A DNA stretch of 60,897 nt from positions 1 through 60,897 of the forward strand of contig NZ_VWXX01000021.1 in NCBI RefSeq assembly GCF_008632335.1, read 5' to 3'. How positions within the stretch are numbered: the stretch's first letter is position 1; every line of letters begins with the position of its first letter. Made by a program: the position numbers and the translations under genes. The notes beneath the pieces are model-generated. The model did no database searches and was not told the DNA's origin. It saw only the letters and a list, made by a program, of their open reading frames with translations. Below are positions 7,968 through 16,167 of the stretch, in pieces. Source of the DNA: Thiohalocapsa marina (GTDB taxonomy: Bacteria; Pseudomonadota; Gammaproteobacteria; Chromatiales; Chromatiaceae).

Positions 7968-10817
7968 ATGCAGGAACACAGCGCCCAGACCCTCGAACAC
8001 CACTGGCAGGACTGGCTCGACTGGGCCGCCGCCAACGCCGTTGCCGTGCCGGCGGATGCCGATTTCAGCGCCGCCCGGGCCCGGGTCTGGGCGGCGAGCG
8101 AATTTGCCGCGCTGACCAGCGCTCGCAGTCCGCAGACCCTGGCGGACCTGATCGCCGAGGGCATCCTGGGGCGCCCGCTGGTGGCCGGCGAAATGGCGGC
8201 GGAACTGGTACGGCAGTTGCGCGGGGTCGGCGACGAGGCTGCGCTGCAGCGTGCGCTGCGGCTGTTCCGTCGCCGTCACATGCTGCGCATCGTCTGGCGC
8301 GACCTGGCCGGCTTGGCCCCGCTGGACGAGACCCTGGAGGACCTGACCGAACTGGCCGATTGCTGCATCCGCCAGGCGCTGGCGTTGCTGCGCGGCTGGA
8401 CCGAGGCCGAGATCGGCGTGCCGCAGGATGCCGAGGGGCAGTCGCAGCCGCTGATCGTGCTGGGCATGGGCAAGCTCGGCGCCCGGGAACTGAACTTGTC
8501 GTCGGACATCGACCTGATCTTCGCCTTCCCCAGCAGCGGCGAGGTCAGCGGCGGCCCGCGGCCGCTGCGCAACGAGCAGTTCTTCACCCGCCTGTGCCAG
8601 CGTCTGGTCAGTGCGCTGGATACGCAGACAGTGGATGGCTTCGTGTTCCGGGTCGATACCCGTCTGCGGCCCTTCGGCAGTGCCGGCCCCCTGGCCATGA
8701 GCTTCGACGCCATGGAGGGGTATTACCACTCCCAGGCGCGCGAGTGGGAGCGCTACGCCATGACCAAGGCGCGGGTGGTTGCCGGCGATGCCGAGGCCGC
8801 CGCTGAACTGATGGCCATGCTGCGGCCGTTCGTCTACCGGCGCTACCTGGACTTCGGCGCCATCGAGTCGCTGCGTTCGCTCAAGGCCTCCATCAGCCGC
8901 GAATTGCGACGCAAGGGCATGGAAGAGAACATCAAGCTCGGTCCCGGCGGTATCCGCGAGATCGAGTTCATCGGCCAGGCGTTCCAGCTGATCCGCGGCG
9001 GGCGCGATCCGGATCTGCAGATCCGCCCCATCCAGACGGTGCTGGGGCTGCTGCGCGACAAGGGTCTGCTCGGCGCCGACGTGGTCGAGGGGCTGCTGGC
9101 GGCCTATCGCTTCCTGCGCCTGACGGAAAACCGCGTCCAGGCCTGGCAGGACCGCCAGACGCATCTGCTGCCGGCCACGCCCGAGGGCCAGCGGCGCCTG
9201 GCGCGCAGCATGGGGTTCGACGACTGGCCGACGTTCAAGCAGGCGCTGGACGGCTACCGGCGCCAGGTGCAGGCCTGTTTCGACGCCGTCTTCGCCGATC
9301 CCGGCGGCGATCGCGAGCACGGCCTGGCCGCGCTCTGGGCCCGCCAGCCGGATGCGGCGGAGTGCGAGCGGGTGCTGGCGGAGCATGGCTTTGCCGACGG
9401 CGCCGGCGCACGCGCACGCATCGACGACTTTCGCGACACCATCGCGCGGCGTGGCCTGAGCACCCGGGCGGCGGAGCATCTGGAGCTGGTCATGCCGGCG
9501 CTGCTGCAGGCGGTGGCGGACAGCGATGCCCCGGATCTGGCGCTGCCGCGGGTGCTTACAGTGCTGGAATCGGTCATCGGGCGTACCGCCTATCTGGCCC
9601 TGCTGTCCGAGCATCCGGGCGCCCTGCGCCAGCTGGTGCGGCTCAGCGCCAAGAGCCCCTGGTTTGCCGAGCGCACGGCGCGGCAGCCGCTGCTGCTGGA
9701 CGAGTTGCTGGACCCGCGCCGCCTGTTCGAGCCCCTGCGCCGCGCCGACCTGGAGCAGGAGCTGGACGCGCTGCTGGCGGGTGTCGAGGCGGACGACCTG
9801 GAGCAGCAGATGGAGCGGTTGCGCCAATTCGCCCAGGGCAACATGCTGCGCACCGCAGCCGCGGACATCACCGGCGTGATCCCGCTGATGGTGGTCAGCG
9901 ACTATCTGACCGAGATCGCCGAGGTGGCCTGTGCCCGGAGCCTGGCCATCGCCTTTCGCGATCTGGCCGTGCGCCATGGCTGCCCGCCGGGCACCGACGT
10001 CCTGCAGCCGGGCTTCATCGTGCTGGGCTACGGCAAGCTCGGCGGCATCGAGCTGGGCTACCGCTCAGACCTGGATCTGGTGTTCCTGTACGACGATGCC
10101 CTGGCCGGTGCCATGACCGACGGCGAGCGCCCCATCAGCACGGAGCAATTCTACGTGCGACTGGGGCAGCGGCTGATCCACGTGATGACCACGCCCACCT
10201 ATTCCGGCGTGCTCTACGAGGCCGACATGCGCCTGCGTCCGGACGGCGACACGGGCATGATCGCGCGATCGCTGAAGTCGTTTGCCGACTACCAGGCCAG
10301 CGACGCCTGGACCTGGGAGCACCAGGCCCTGGTGCGTGCCCGGCCGGTGGCCGGTGACGGCCGACTGTTCGAGCCGTTTGCGGCGGTGCGCCGGCAGATC
10401 CTGTGCCGCGAACGCGAGCCTGAGCAGTTGCGCACCGACGTGCGCGACATGCGTGAAAAGATGCGGACCAACCTGGACAAGACCGGCGCCGGGCTTTTCG
10501 ATCTCAAGCAGGGTCGCGGTGGTATTGCCGATATCGAGTTTATGGTTCAATACCTGGTCCTGCGCTGGGCGGCGGCCCACCCCGAGCTGGCCGCCTGGAC
10601 CGACAATGTGCGCCTGCTCGAGACGCTGCAGCGGCTGCAGCTGTTGCCGGGCAGTGGCGCCGATGACCTGACCGCCGCCTACAAGGCCCTGCGGGCGGCC
10701 TACCACCGCAATGCGCTGGAGGATACGCCGGGTCTGGTGCCGGACGATCATCTGCAGACCGAGCGCGACCGCGTGGCCGCGTTGTGGGTGGCGCTGATGG
10801 AGCCGGCGACCCCGTGA
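7968..10817 (+). CDS. glnE: Bifunctional glutamine synthetase adenylyltransferase/adenylyl-removing enzyme
   Basis: A 949-residue GlnE that controls glutamine synthetase by adenylylation and deadenylylation in response to PII proteins and glutamine. Two nucleotidyltransferase domains are visible: the N-terminal one with GMGKLGARELNLSSDIDL near residues 165-185 and the C-terminal one with GYGKLGGIELGYRSDLDLVF near 685-705, each followed by a GlnD/GlnE helical domain. Both keep the metal-binding Asp-X-Asp pair. Start 7968 is chosen because it lies outside the mutarotase gene; ATG 7938 is in frame and adds ten residues. Length and domain order are standard. Confidence 0.96.
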   Translation: MQEHSAQTLEHHWQDWLDWAAANAVAVPADADFSAARARVWAASEFAALTSARSPQTLADLIAEGILGRPLVAGEMAAELVRQLRGVGDEAALQRALRLFRRRHMLRIVWRDLAGLAPLDETLEDLTELADCCIRQALALLRGWTEAEIGVPQDAEGQSQPLIVLGMGKLGARELNLSSDIDLIFAFPSSGEVSGGPRPLRNEQFFTRLCQRLVSALDTQTVDGFVFRVDTRLRPFGSAGPLAMSFDAMEGYYHSQAREWERYAMTKARVVAGDAEAAAELMAMLRPFVYRRYLDFGAIESLRSLKASISRELRRKGMEENIKLGPGGIREIEFIGQAFQLIRGGRDPDLQIRPIQTVLGLLRDKGLLGADVVEGLLAAYRFLRLTENRVQAWQDRQTHLLPATPEGQRRLARSMGFDDWPTFKQALDGYRRQVQACFDAVFADPGGDREHGLAALWARQPDAAECERVLAEHGFADGAGARARIDDFRDTIARRGLSTRAAEHLELVMPALLQAVADSDAPDLALPRVLTVLESVIGRTAYLALLSEHPGALRQLVRLSAKSPWFAERTARQPLLLDELLDPRRLFEPLRRADLEQELDALLAGVEADDLEQQMERLRQFAQGNMLRTAAADITGVIPLMVVSDYLTEIAEVACARSLAIAFRDLAVRHGCPPGTDVLQPGFIVLGYGKLGGIELGYRSDLDLVFLYDDALAGAMTDGERPISTEQFYVRLGQRLIHVMTTPTYSGVLYEADMRLRPDGDTGMIARSLKSFADYQASDAWTWEHQALVRARPVAGDGRLFEPFAAVRRQILCREREPEQLRTDVRDMREKMRTNLDKTGAGLFDLKQGRGGIADIEFMVQYLVLRWAAAHPELAAWTDNVRLLETLQRLQLLPGSGADDLTAAYKALRAAYHRNALEDTPGLVPDDHLQTERDRVAALWVALMEPATP

Positions 10818-10918
10818 CCGCAGGCCCATGCCCTGCGGCTGGGGCGTGGAGAATTGACACGATTTCATCGGCCCTCGGCCTCAGGCCCTCGGCCCTTCCG
10901 TTTTCAGGAGCATCAAAC

Positions 10919-11839
10919 ATGAGCATGGCGGACCGTGAAGGCCTGATCTGGCACAACAGTCAGATCGTGCAGTGGCGCAATGCACAGACCCATGTGCTGA
11001 CCCACACCCTGCACTATGGCATGGGGGTGTTCGAGGGGGTTCGCGCCTACAAGACCGAACGCGGGCCGGCCATCTTCCGCCTGCGCGAGCATACCGACCG
11101 GCTGTTCAACTCCGCGCACATCCTGGGCATGAAGGTGCCCTACGACCGCGATACCATCGACGAGGCGCAGCGCATCGCCGTTCGCGAGAACCGGCTCGAC
11201 TCCGCCTACATCCGGCCGATGTTCTACTTCGGCCCGGAGGGCATGGGGCTGCGCGCCGACAACCTGGACGTGCACTGCATCGTCGCCGCCTGGGAATGGG
11301 GCTCCTACCTCGGCGAGGAGAACATGAAGAACGGCATCCGCGTGCGGGTGTCGTCGTTCACGCGGCATCATGTCAACGTCACCATGTGTCGGGCCAAGGC
11401 CAACGGCAACTACATGAACTCCATGATGGCGCTGCAGGAGGCCATGCGCGACGGTTACGACGAGGCCCTGATGCTCGACGCCCAGGGCTACGTGATGGAA
11501 GGCACCGGCGAGAACGTCTTCCTGGTCCGCGGCGGTGTGCTCTACACCCCGGATCTGACATCGGCGCTGGACGGCATCACCCGCAAGACCATCATGACGC
11601 TGGCCCGGGAGCTCGGTATCGATGTGGTGGAGAAGCGCATCACCCGCGACGAGGTCTACATCGCCGACGAGGCCTTCTTCACCGGCACCGCCGCCGAGGT
11701 GACGCCCATCCGCGAGGTGGACGGGCGTGCCATCGGCAGCGGCACCCGCGGCCCCATCACCGAGCGGCTGCAGCAACTATACTTCGACGTGGTGCACGGC
11801 CGCAGCGAGGCGCACCTGGAGTGGCTGACGCTGGTGTGA
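10919..11839 (+). CDS. ilvE: Branched-chain amino acid aminotransferase
   Basis: A 306-residue fold-type IV PLP aminotransferase that interconverts Leu/Ile/Val and their 2-oxo acids with 2-oxoglutarate. Characteristic segments are HTLHYGMGVFEGVRAY near residue 28, RPMFYFGPEGMGL near 98, RAKANGNYMNS near 159 with the PLP lysine, and TGTAAEVTPIREVDGR near 255. The ATG at 10919 follows CAGGAG at 10905-10910. A TTGACA at 10854 could be a -35 box, but no matching -10 is seen. The glnE-ilvE-zinc finger order is common in gammaproteobacteria. Confidence 0.96.
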   Translation: MSMADREGLIWHNSQIVQWRNAQTHVLTHTLHYGMGVFEGVRAYKTERGPAIFRLREHTDRLFNSAHILGMKVPYDRDTIDEAQRIAVRENRLDSAYIRPMFYFGPEGMGLRADNLDVHCIVAAWEWGSYLGEENMKNGIRVRVSSFTRHHVNVTMCRAKANGNYMNSMMALQEAMRDGYDEALMLDAQGYVMEGTGENVFLVRGGVLYTPDLTSALDGITRKTIMTLARELGIDVVEKRITRDEVYIADEAFFTGTAAEVTPIREVDGRAIGSGTRGPITERLQQLYFDVVHGRSEAHLEWLTLV

Positions 11840-11917
11840 CGGCGACGGCAGTAGCAACAACCACCCGCAAAAACCGACATCTCGTTTGCAGCAGGTTTAA
11901 CCCCAGGGAGCGACGAC

Positions 11918-12145
11918 GTGACACAAGCAACCACCGACCCCGCACTGGACTTCAGCCAGGTGCAGCCGCCGCCGCATCTGCAGCAGGTGCGCAGTGTCAG
12001 CCACAAGGACCTGCCGTTGTGCTGTCCGCTGCCAGAGGATGAGGTCTGGAACATGCATCCGCGCGTGTACCTGCCGATCGAGGACGATCCCGGCGGCGAG
12101 GCCACCTGCCCCTATTGCGGTGCCCGGTACCGGCTCGAGGACTAG
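11918..12145 (+). CDS. zf-CHCC zinc-finger domain protein
   Basis: A 75-residue protein matching the zf-CHCC domain (the same fold as the mitochondrial complex I subunit NDUFS6). The metal-binding pattern is visible in the C-terminal half: a histidine/proline segment NMHPRVYLPI followed by CPYCGARYRL. The GTG start at 11918 is preceded by AGGGAG. It sits three bases before the helicase gene. The bacterial role is not established; it commonly follows ilvE. Confidence 0.85.
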   Translation: MTQATTDPALDFSQVQPPPHLQQVRSVSHKDLPLCCPLPEDEVWNMHPRVYLPIEDDPGGEATCPYCGARYRLED

Positions 12146-12148
12146 CCC

Positions 12149-13495
12149 GTGTCCGATCCCGAAGCGACCGGCGGCTTCGACCATCTGGACCTGACGGAAC
12201 CGCTGTTGCGCGGTCTGGCCAGGGCCGGCCTCGAGACACCGACGCCGGTGCAGCAGCAGGTGGTGCCGGCCGCCCTGGTCGGGGCGGACCTGCTGGTGTC
12301 GGCGGTGACCGGCTCGGGCAAGACCCTGGCCTTCCTGTTGCCGATGCTGCAGCGCCTGATGCAGGAGCCCGGCTCGGCCACCGCCGTACGGGGGCTGATC
12401 CTGACCCCGACCCGCGAACTGGCGCGCCAGGTGCATGCGCATTTCATGCGCGTAGGCAGCTACACCCGGCTGACCGCGACGGTGATCATCGGCGGCGAGA
12501 AGCGCGCTCTGCAGACGGCGCTGCTGCGGCGCAATCCGGACATCCTGATCGCCACGCCCGGGCGGCTGCTGGAACACCTCGACAGCGGCGAGGCGGATCT
12601 GGGCGAGCTGCAATGCCTGGTGCTGGACGAGGCGGACCGCATGCTCGACATGGGCTTTGCCGACGAGGTGGTGTCCATCCTCGCCCGCTGCCCGGCGGAG
12701 CGCCAGTCCATGCTGTTCTCGGCCACGCTGCAGCAGCCCGGCCTGGATACCCTGGCGCGGCAGTTGTTGCGCGATCCGCAGACCCTCTGCGTCGACCCCG
12801 GCCGCGAGCCACACCCGGACATCCACCACCAGTTGCTGTTCAGCGACGAGCCCGAGCACAAGCGCCGCCAGCTGCAATGGCTGCTGGATAACGAGCCAGC
12901 CGACAAGACCCTGGTGTTCGTCAACACCCGTGAGCGGGCCGAACAGATCGGCGACTGGCTGTCGGGACAGGGAGAGCGCTGCGCGGTGCTGCACGGGGAT
13001 CTGGATCAGCGCGAACGTAACCGGGTCATGGGGCTGTTTCTGCACGGCACCGTCGGCGTGCTGGTGGCCACGGATGTGGCGGCCCGCGGGCTGGACGTGC
13101 CCGGTGTCGGGCGCGTGATCAACCTGGACGTGCCGCGCTGCGGCGATGACTACCTGCATCGTACCGGTCGAACCGGGCGAGCCGGCCAGGCGGGCCTGGC
13201 CGTGACCCTGGTCAGTGGCCCGGAATGGAACCGCATGCAGGGCATCCAGCGCTTTCTGCGCCTGTCGGTGCAGCCACGCCGCATCCCCGGGCTGGAGGCC
13301 AGTTTCAACGGCGCCGCGAAACGGCCCTCCAGGTCCGGCGCCGCGGCCAAGGCCCGGCGGCAGAAGGCGCCATCGAAACCGGCCGGCACAAAGCCGCCAA
13401 AGACCAAGGATCGCCTGCGGGACCGCAAGAACATCGGCAAGCGACGCAAGCCGTCGAGCGAAGCCGGCCTGGCACCCCCCAGGCGCAAGGGCTAG
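12149..13495 (+). CDS. DEAD-box RNA helicase, SrmB-like
   Basis: A 448-residue ATP-dependent RNA helicase. Q motif region PTPVQQQVVP, motif I TGSGKT near residue 54, motif Ia PTRELA, motif Ib TPGRLL, motif II DEADRMLDMGF near 160, motif III SAT near 190, and C-terminal motifs DVAARGLDVPGV and HRTGRTGRAG are all present. The order and spacing match E. coli SrmB (50S ribosome assembly), including RMLDMGF. A basic Lys/Arg-rich tail of about 65 residues follows, probably for RNA binding. GTG start three bases after the zf-CHCC gene. Confidence 0.93.
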   Translation: MSDPEATGGFDHLDLTEPLLRGLARAGLETPTPVQQQVVPAALVGADLLVSAVTGSGKTLAFLLPMLQRLMQEPGSATAVRGLILTPTRELARQVHAHFMRVGSYTRLTATVIIGGEKRALQTALLRRNPDILIATPGRLLEHLDSGEADLGELQCLVLDEADRMLDMGFADEVVSILARCPAERQSMLFSATLQQPGLDTLARQLLRDPQTLCVDPGREPHPDIHHQLLFSDEPEHKRRQLQWLLDNEPADKTLVFVNTRERAEQIGDWLSGQGERCAVLHGDLDQRERNRVMGLFLHGTVGVLVATDVAARGLDVPGVGRVINLDVPRCGDDYLHRTGRTGRAGQAGLAVTLVSGPEWNRMQGIQRFLRLSVQPRRIPGLEASFNGAAKRPSRSGAAAKARRQKAPSKPAGTKPPKTKDRLRDRKNIGKRRKPSSEAGLAPPRRKG

Positions 13496-13573
13496 GGCAT
13501 GCTGTACCCACGCAACGCAGGTTGCTTCAGCCACCGGTAAACGCGTCTTCACCTTCCTCACCGGAGACCCCTC

Positions 13574-14380
13574 ATCGATCGCGCCATCCTCGCTTCCGTC
13601 CTGGAGATCACCGATCTCTATCTGCTCACTGACGCCGAGGGCGTGATCCTGGACCAGCGCGCCGGGTCGGGGGCGAAATCGTCCCTGCCGCCCGGCCGGA
13701 CGCTGCATCAGCGGATCGAAGACGCCTTCCCGCCCGGGGTCGGTGTCGGCTTCGGCGAGGCCGTTGCCGCGGCCCTGGAGACCGGGCGGCCGCAGCGCTT
13801 CGACTACGATCTCGAGACCGCCGACGGCCGGCGCGACTTCGAGGCGCGGGTCAATGTCCTGCAGGACCGCCGGCACTGCGTCATCATCGTGCGCGACATC
13901 ACCGCCCGGCGCCAGGCGGAGCGTGCGCTGGAGCAGGAGCGCTTTCTGCTGGGCGAGCGGGTCAAGGAACAGCAGTGCCTGTATGACATCTTCCACCTGA
14001 CCGACGACCCGACAGCGCCCATCGAGGACATCCTGCTGGCGGTGGTCAACCGGATCCCGGCCGGCCTGCGCTATCCGGAACTGGCCTCCGCGCTGGTGAC
14101 CTGGGACGAGGCGGTCTACGCCAGCCCCGGCTTTAGCGTCAGCGACTGCGTGCTGAGCGTGGATGACTCCACCGGGCGCGGCGAGATGGTGCGCCTGACC
14201 TTCGCCTACGGCGAGATCCCGCCGTCCTGCGAGGGTGGCCCCTTTCTGCCGGAGGAGACCTTTCTGGCCCAGGCCATCGTGCACCGACTCACCGAGATCC
14301 TGGATCGTCGCGCAACGGAACAGGCCCTGCTGGAGCAGAAACGGTTGCTGGATGCCTTGCTGAGCCGGACCGGTGACTGA
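13574..14380 (+). CDS. PAS-domain sensor protein without output domain; non-standard start
   Basis: Coding sequence clearly begins upstream of the first GTG (13643): the in-frame residues before it (RAILASVLEITDLYLLTD) form a normal PAS N-terminus. The frame is closed by a TAA at 13538, and no ATG, GTG or TTG lies between. GGAG at 13563-13566 is seven bases from an ATC at 13574, which may be the start. Residues 1-110 resemble a PAS domain ending VRDITARRQAERALEQE. The second half (KEQQCLYDIFHLTDD, VVNRIPAGLRYPELA) resembles a linker domain common in PAS histidine kinases. There is no kinase or GGDEF domain. The stop overlaps the ClC start (TGATG). Confidence 0.7.
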   Translation: MDRAILASVLEITDLYLLTDAEGVILDQRAGSGAKSSLPPGRTLHQRIEDAFPPGVGVGFGEAVAAALETGRPQRFDYDLETADGRRDFEARVNVLQDRRHCVIIVRDITARRQAERALEQERFLLGERVKEQQCLYDIFHLTDDPTAPIEDILLAVVNRIPAGLRYPELASALVTWDEAVYASPGFSVSDCVLSVDDSTGRGEMVRLTFAYGEIPPSCEGGPFLPEETFLAQAIVHRLTEILDRRATEQALLEQKRLLDALLSRTGD

Positions 14381-16137
14381 TGCGTGGCGGATGGCGTCGC
14401 CGGTTGCCGCGACCGTCGCTGGAGGCGCTGCACCTGCGCCTATCGCGGCCGGACACGCTGTTTTGGCCGGCCCTGTTGGGCCTGCTGACCGGGCTCGCCG
14501 CCGGCGCCGTGATCGTCGGCTTCCGGCTGGTGGTGGAGGGGGCCCAGGCGTTGATGCTGCCGGGCCACGGGGAGAACTATGAGGCCCTGTCCGCCTGGGT
14601 ACGACTGCTGTTGCCCATCGGCGGGGCGCTGCTGATCGGCCTGCTGTTCTGGCGCCTTGCCAGGGACAGTCCGGTGCTCGGGGTGGCCCGCGTCCTGGAG
14701 CGCATGGAATACCACCAGGGGCACATGCACGCCCGCGGGCTGGTGCTGCAGTTTATCGGTGCCGCCCTGGCCATTGTCAGTGGCCACTCGGTGGGGCGCG
14801 AGGGGCCGAACATCCACCTCGGCGCCGCCAGCGGCAGCCTGATCGGCCAGCGCCTGTCGCTGCCCAACAGCAGTATCCGCAACATGGTCGCCTGCGGCAC
14901 GGCCGCCGGCATCTCCGCCTCCTTCAACACCCCGCTGGCGGGGGTGATCTTCGCGCTCGAGGTGCTGGCGCTGGAATACCGTCCGGCCAGTTTCATCCCC
15001 ATCATCCTGGCCGCGGTCAGCGCCAATGCCGTCTCGGTGGCGGTGTTCGGCAGTGCGCCCACCCTGCAGATCCCGCCGCTGGCATTGTCGTCCCTGGGGG
15101 CACTGGCGCCGGTATTGCTACTCGGCCTGTTCGTCGGCGCCCTGTCCGCGGCCTACATCCTGCTGGTGGAGCGCATCGCCGCCCTGGGCAAGGGCGTGGG
15201 GCTGTTGCGGCGCATCCTCATCGCCGGCGCCCTGGCCGGGCTGGCGGGTGCCCTGGTGCCGGAGGTGATGGGGCTGGGCTACGATACCCTGCAGCAACTG
15301 CTGCGGCAGCCCCTGGCGTGGGGGTTCCTGGCGGTGTTGCTGCTGGCGAAGCTGCTGGCCACCTCGGTGGGCGTCGGGCTCGGCATTCCCGGCGGCAGCA
15401 TTGGGCCGGCGCTGTTCATGGGGGCGGTGGCCGGCAACCTGGTGGCGGTGTCCACCGTGGCGGTGACCGGAGCCGAGGGTGTCGATGCGGGCTTCTACGC
15501 GCTGCTCGGCATGGGCGCCATGATGGGCGCAAGCCTGCAGGCGCCGCTGGCCGCGCTGACGGCCATCGTGGAACTGACCCACAGCCCGGGGCTGGTCATG
15601 CCGGCGATGCTGGCCATCATCCTTGCGGGCCTGACCTGCAAGGAGCTGTTCGGCAAGGACTCGCTGTTTCTGACCGCGCTGCGGGCCAACGGGCTCGACT
15701 ACCGGGCCCATCCGGTGGTGGATCTGTTGCGTCGCAGCAGTGTCGGCGGCGTGATGAATACCCGCTTCGTGCGCAGCGGACCGCGGCTGAGCCGCGGCGA
15801 GGCGGAGCGGCTGCTGGCGGACGAGCCCGAGTGGGTGATCGTGGAGCGGGATGGCGTGCCCGGCGCGCTGATGCCCGGCAAGGCCGTTGCCAGCCATCTG
15901 GCCCGCACGCCGGAGGCCGAGCAGCTGGATCTGCTGGAGATCCCCGCCGAGCGCCTTGAACTGGCGCCGGTGCATCTGCAGGCCACCTTGCAGGAGGCCA
16001 TGGACCGCCTGCAGCAGCAGGGCGCCGAGGCGCTGTATGTGCAGCGCATGACCGCGCCGGGCATCCAGCGCATCTACGGGGTCCTGACCCGGGAGCGCAT
16101 CGAGTCCGCCTACCGCTACACTGGGCGACGCGGCTAG
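14380..16137 (+). CDS. ClC-family chloride channel/transporter with CBS-like C-terminus
   Basis: A 585-residue protein with a ClC membrane domain (residues about 20-430) and a C-terminal CBS-pair-like domain (about 440-580). GREGPNIHLGAASGS near 142 contains the gating glutamate, and GIPGGSIGPALFMGAVAGN near 345 is the second anion-site motif. Two differences from E. coli ClcA stand out. The GSGIP selectivity segment is replaced by a DSPVLGVARV-type sequence. In GVIFALEVLALEYRP the position aligned with the intracellular proton glutamate (E203) appears to be Val. Valine there is typical of uncoupled channels, so passive chloride conduction is plausible. It may serve acid or osmotic balance. 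Confidence 0.9.
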   Translation: MRGGWRRRLPRPSLEALHLRLSRPDTLFWPALLGLLTGLAAGAVIVGFRLVVEGAQALMLPGHGENYEALSAWVRLLLPIGGALLIGLLFWRLARDSPVLGVARVLERMEYHQGHMHARGLVLQFIGAALAIVSGHSVGREGPNIHLGAASGSLIGQRLSLPNSSIRNMVACGTAAGISASFNTPLAGVIFALEVLALEYRPASFIPIILAAVSANAVSVAVFGSAPTLQIPPLALSSLGALAPVLLLGLFVGALSAAYILLVERIAALGKGVGLLRRILIAGALAGLAGALVPEVMGLGYDTLQQLLRQPLAWGFLAVLLLAKLLATSVGVGLGIPGGSIGPALFMGAVAGNLVAVSTVAVTGAEGVDAGFYALLGMGAMMGASLQAPLAALTAIVELTHSPGLVMPAMLAIILAGLTCKELFGKDSLFLTALRANGLDYRAHPVVDLLRRSSVGGVMNTRFVRSGPRLSRGEAERLLADEPEWVIVERDGVPGALMPGKAVASHLARTPEAEQLDLLEIPAERLELAPVHLQATLQEAMDRLQQQGAEALYVQRMTAPGIQRIYGVLTRERIESAYRYTGRRG

Positions 16138-16167
16138 GCCGACGCGGCTAGGCCGACGCGGCTAGGT
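16126..16167 (+). repeat. 14-bp tandem repeat, three units, at convergent stops
   Basis: The unit CGACGCGGCTAGGC is repeated three times (last unit ends in T). The TAG stop of the ClC gene lies in the first unit and the stop of tmcA, on the other strand, in the last. This looks like a slippage array between convergent gene ends. Confidence 0.8.

Noticed and set aside
7725-9977. Long minus-strand open frame (750 codons) opposite glnE
   Set aside because: It is the antisense shadow of glnE in GC-rich DNA. Its translation is Gln/His/Arg-rich without domains, while the plus-strand frame is a complete GlnE.
10854-10880. sigma-70 promoter before ilvE
   Set aside because: A good TTGACA lies at 10854, but no acceptable -10 box occurs at the right spacing.
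11897-14284. Minus-strand open frame of about 795 codons
   Set aside because: It runs across the zf-CHCC, helicase and PAS genes in antisense; no recognisable protein, and low-complexity composition.
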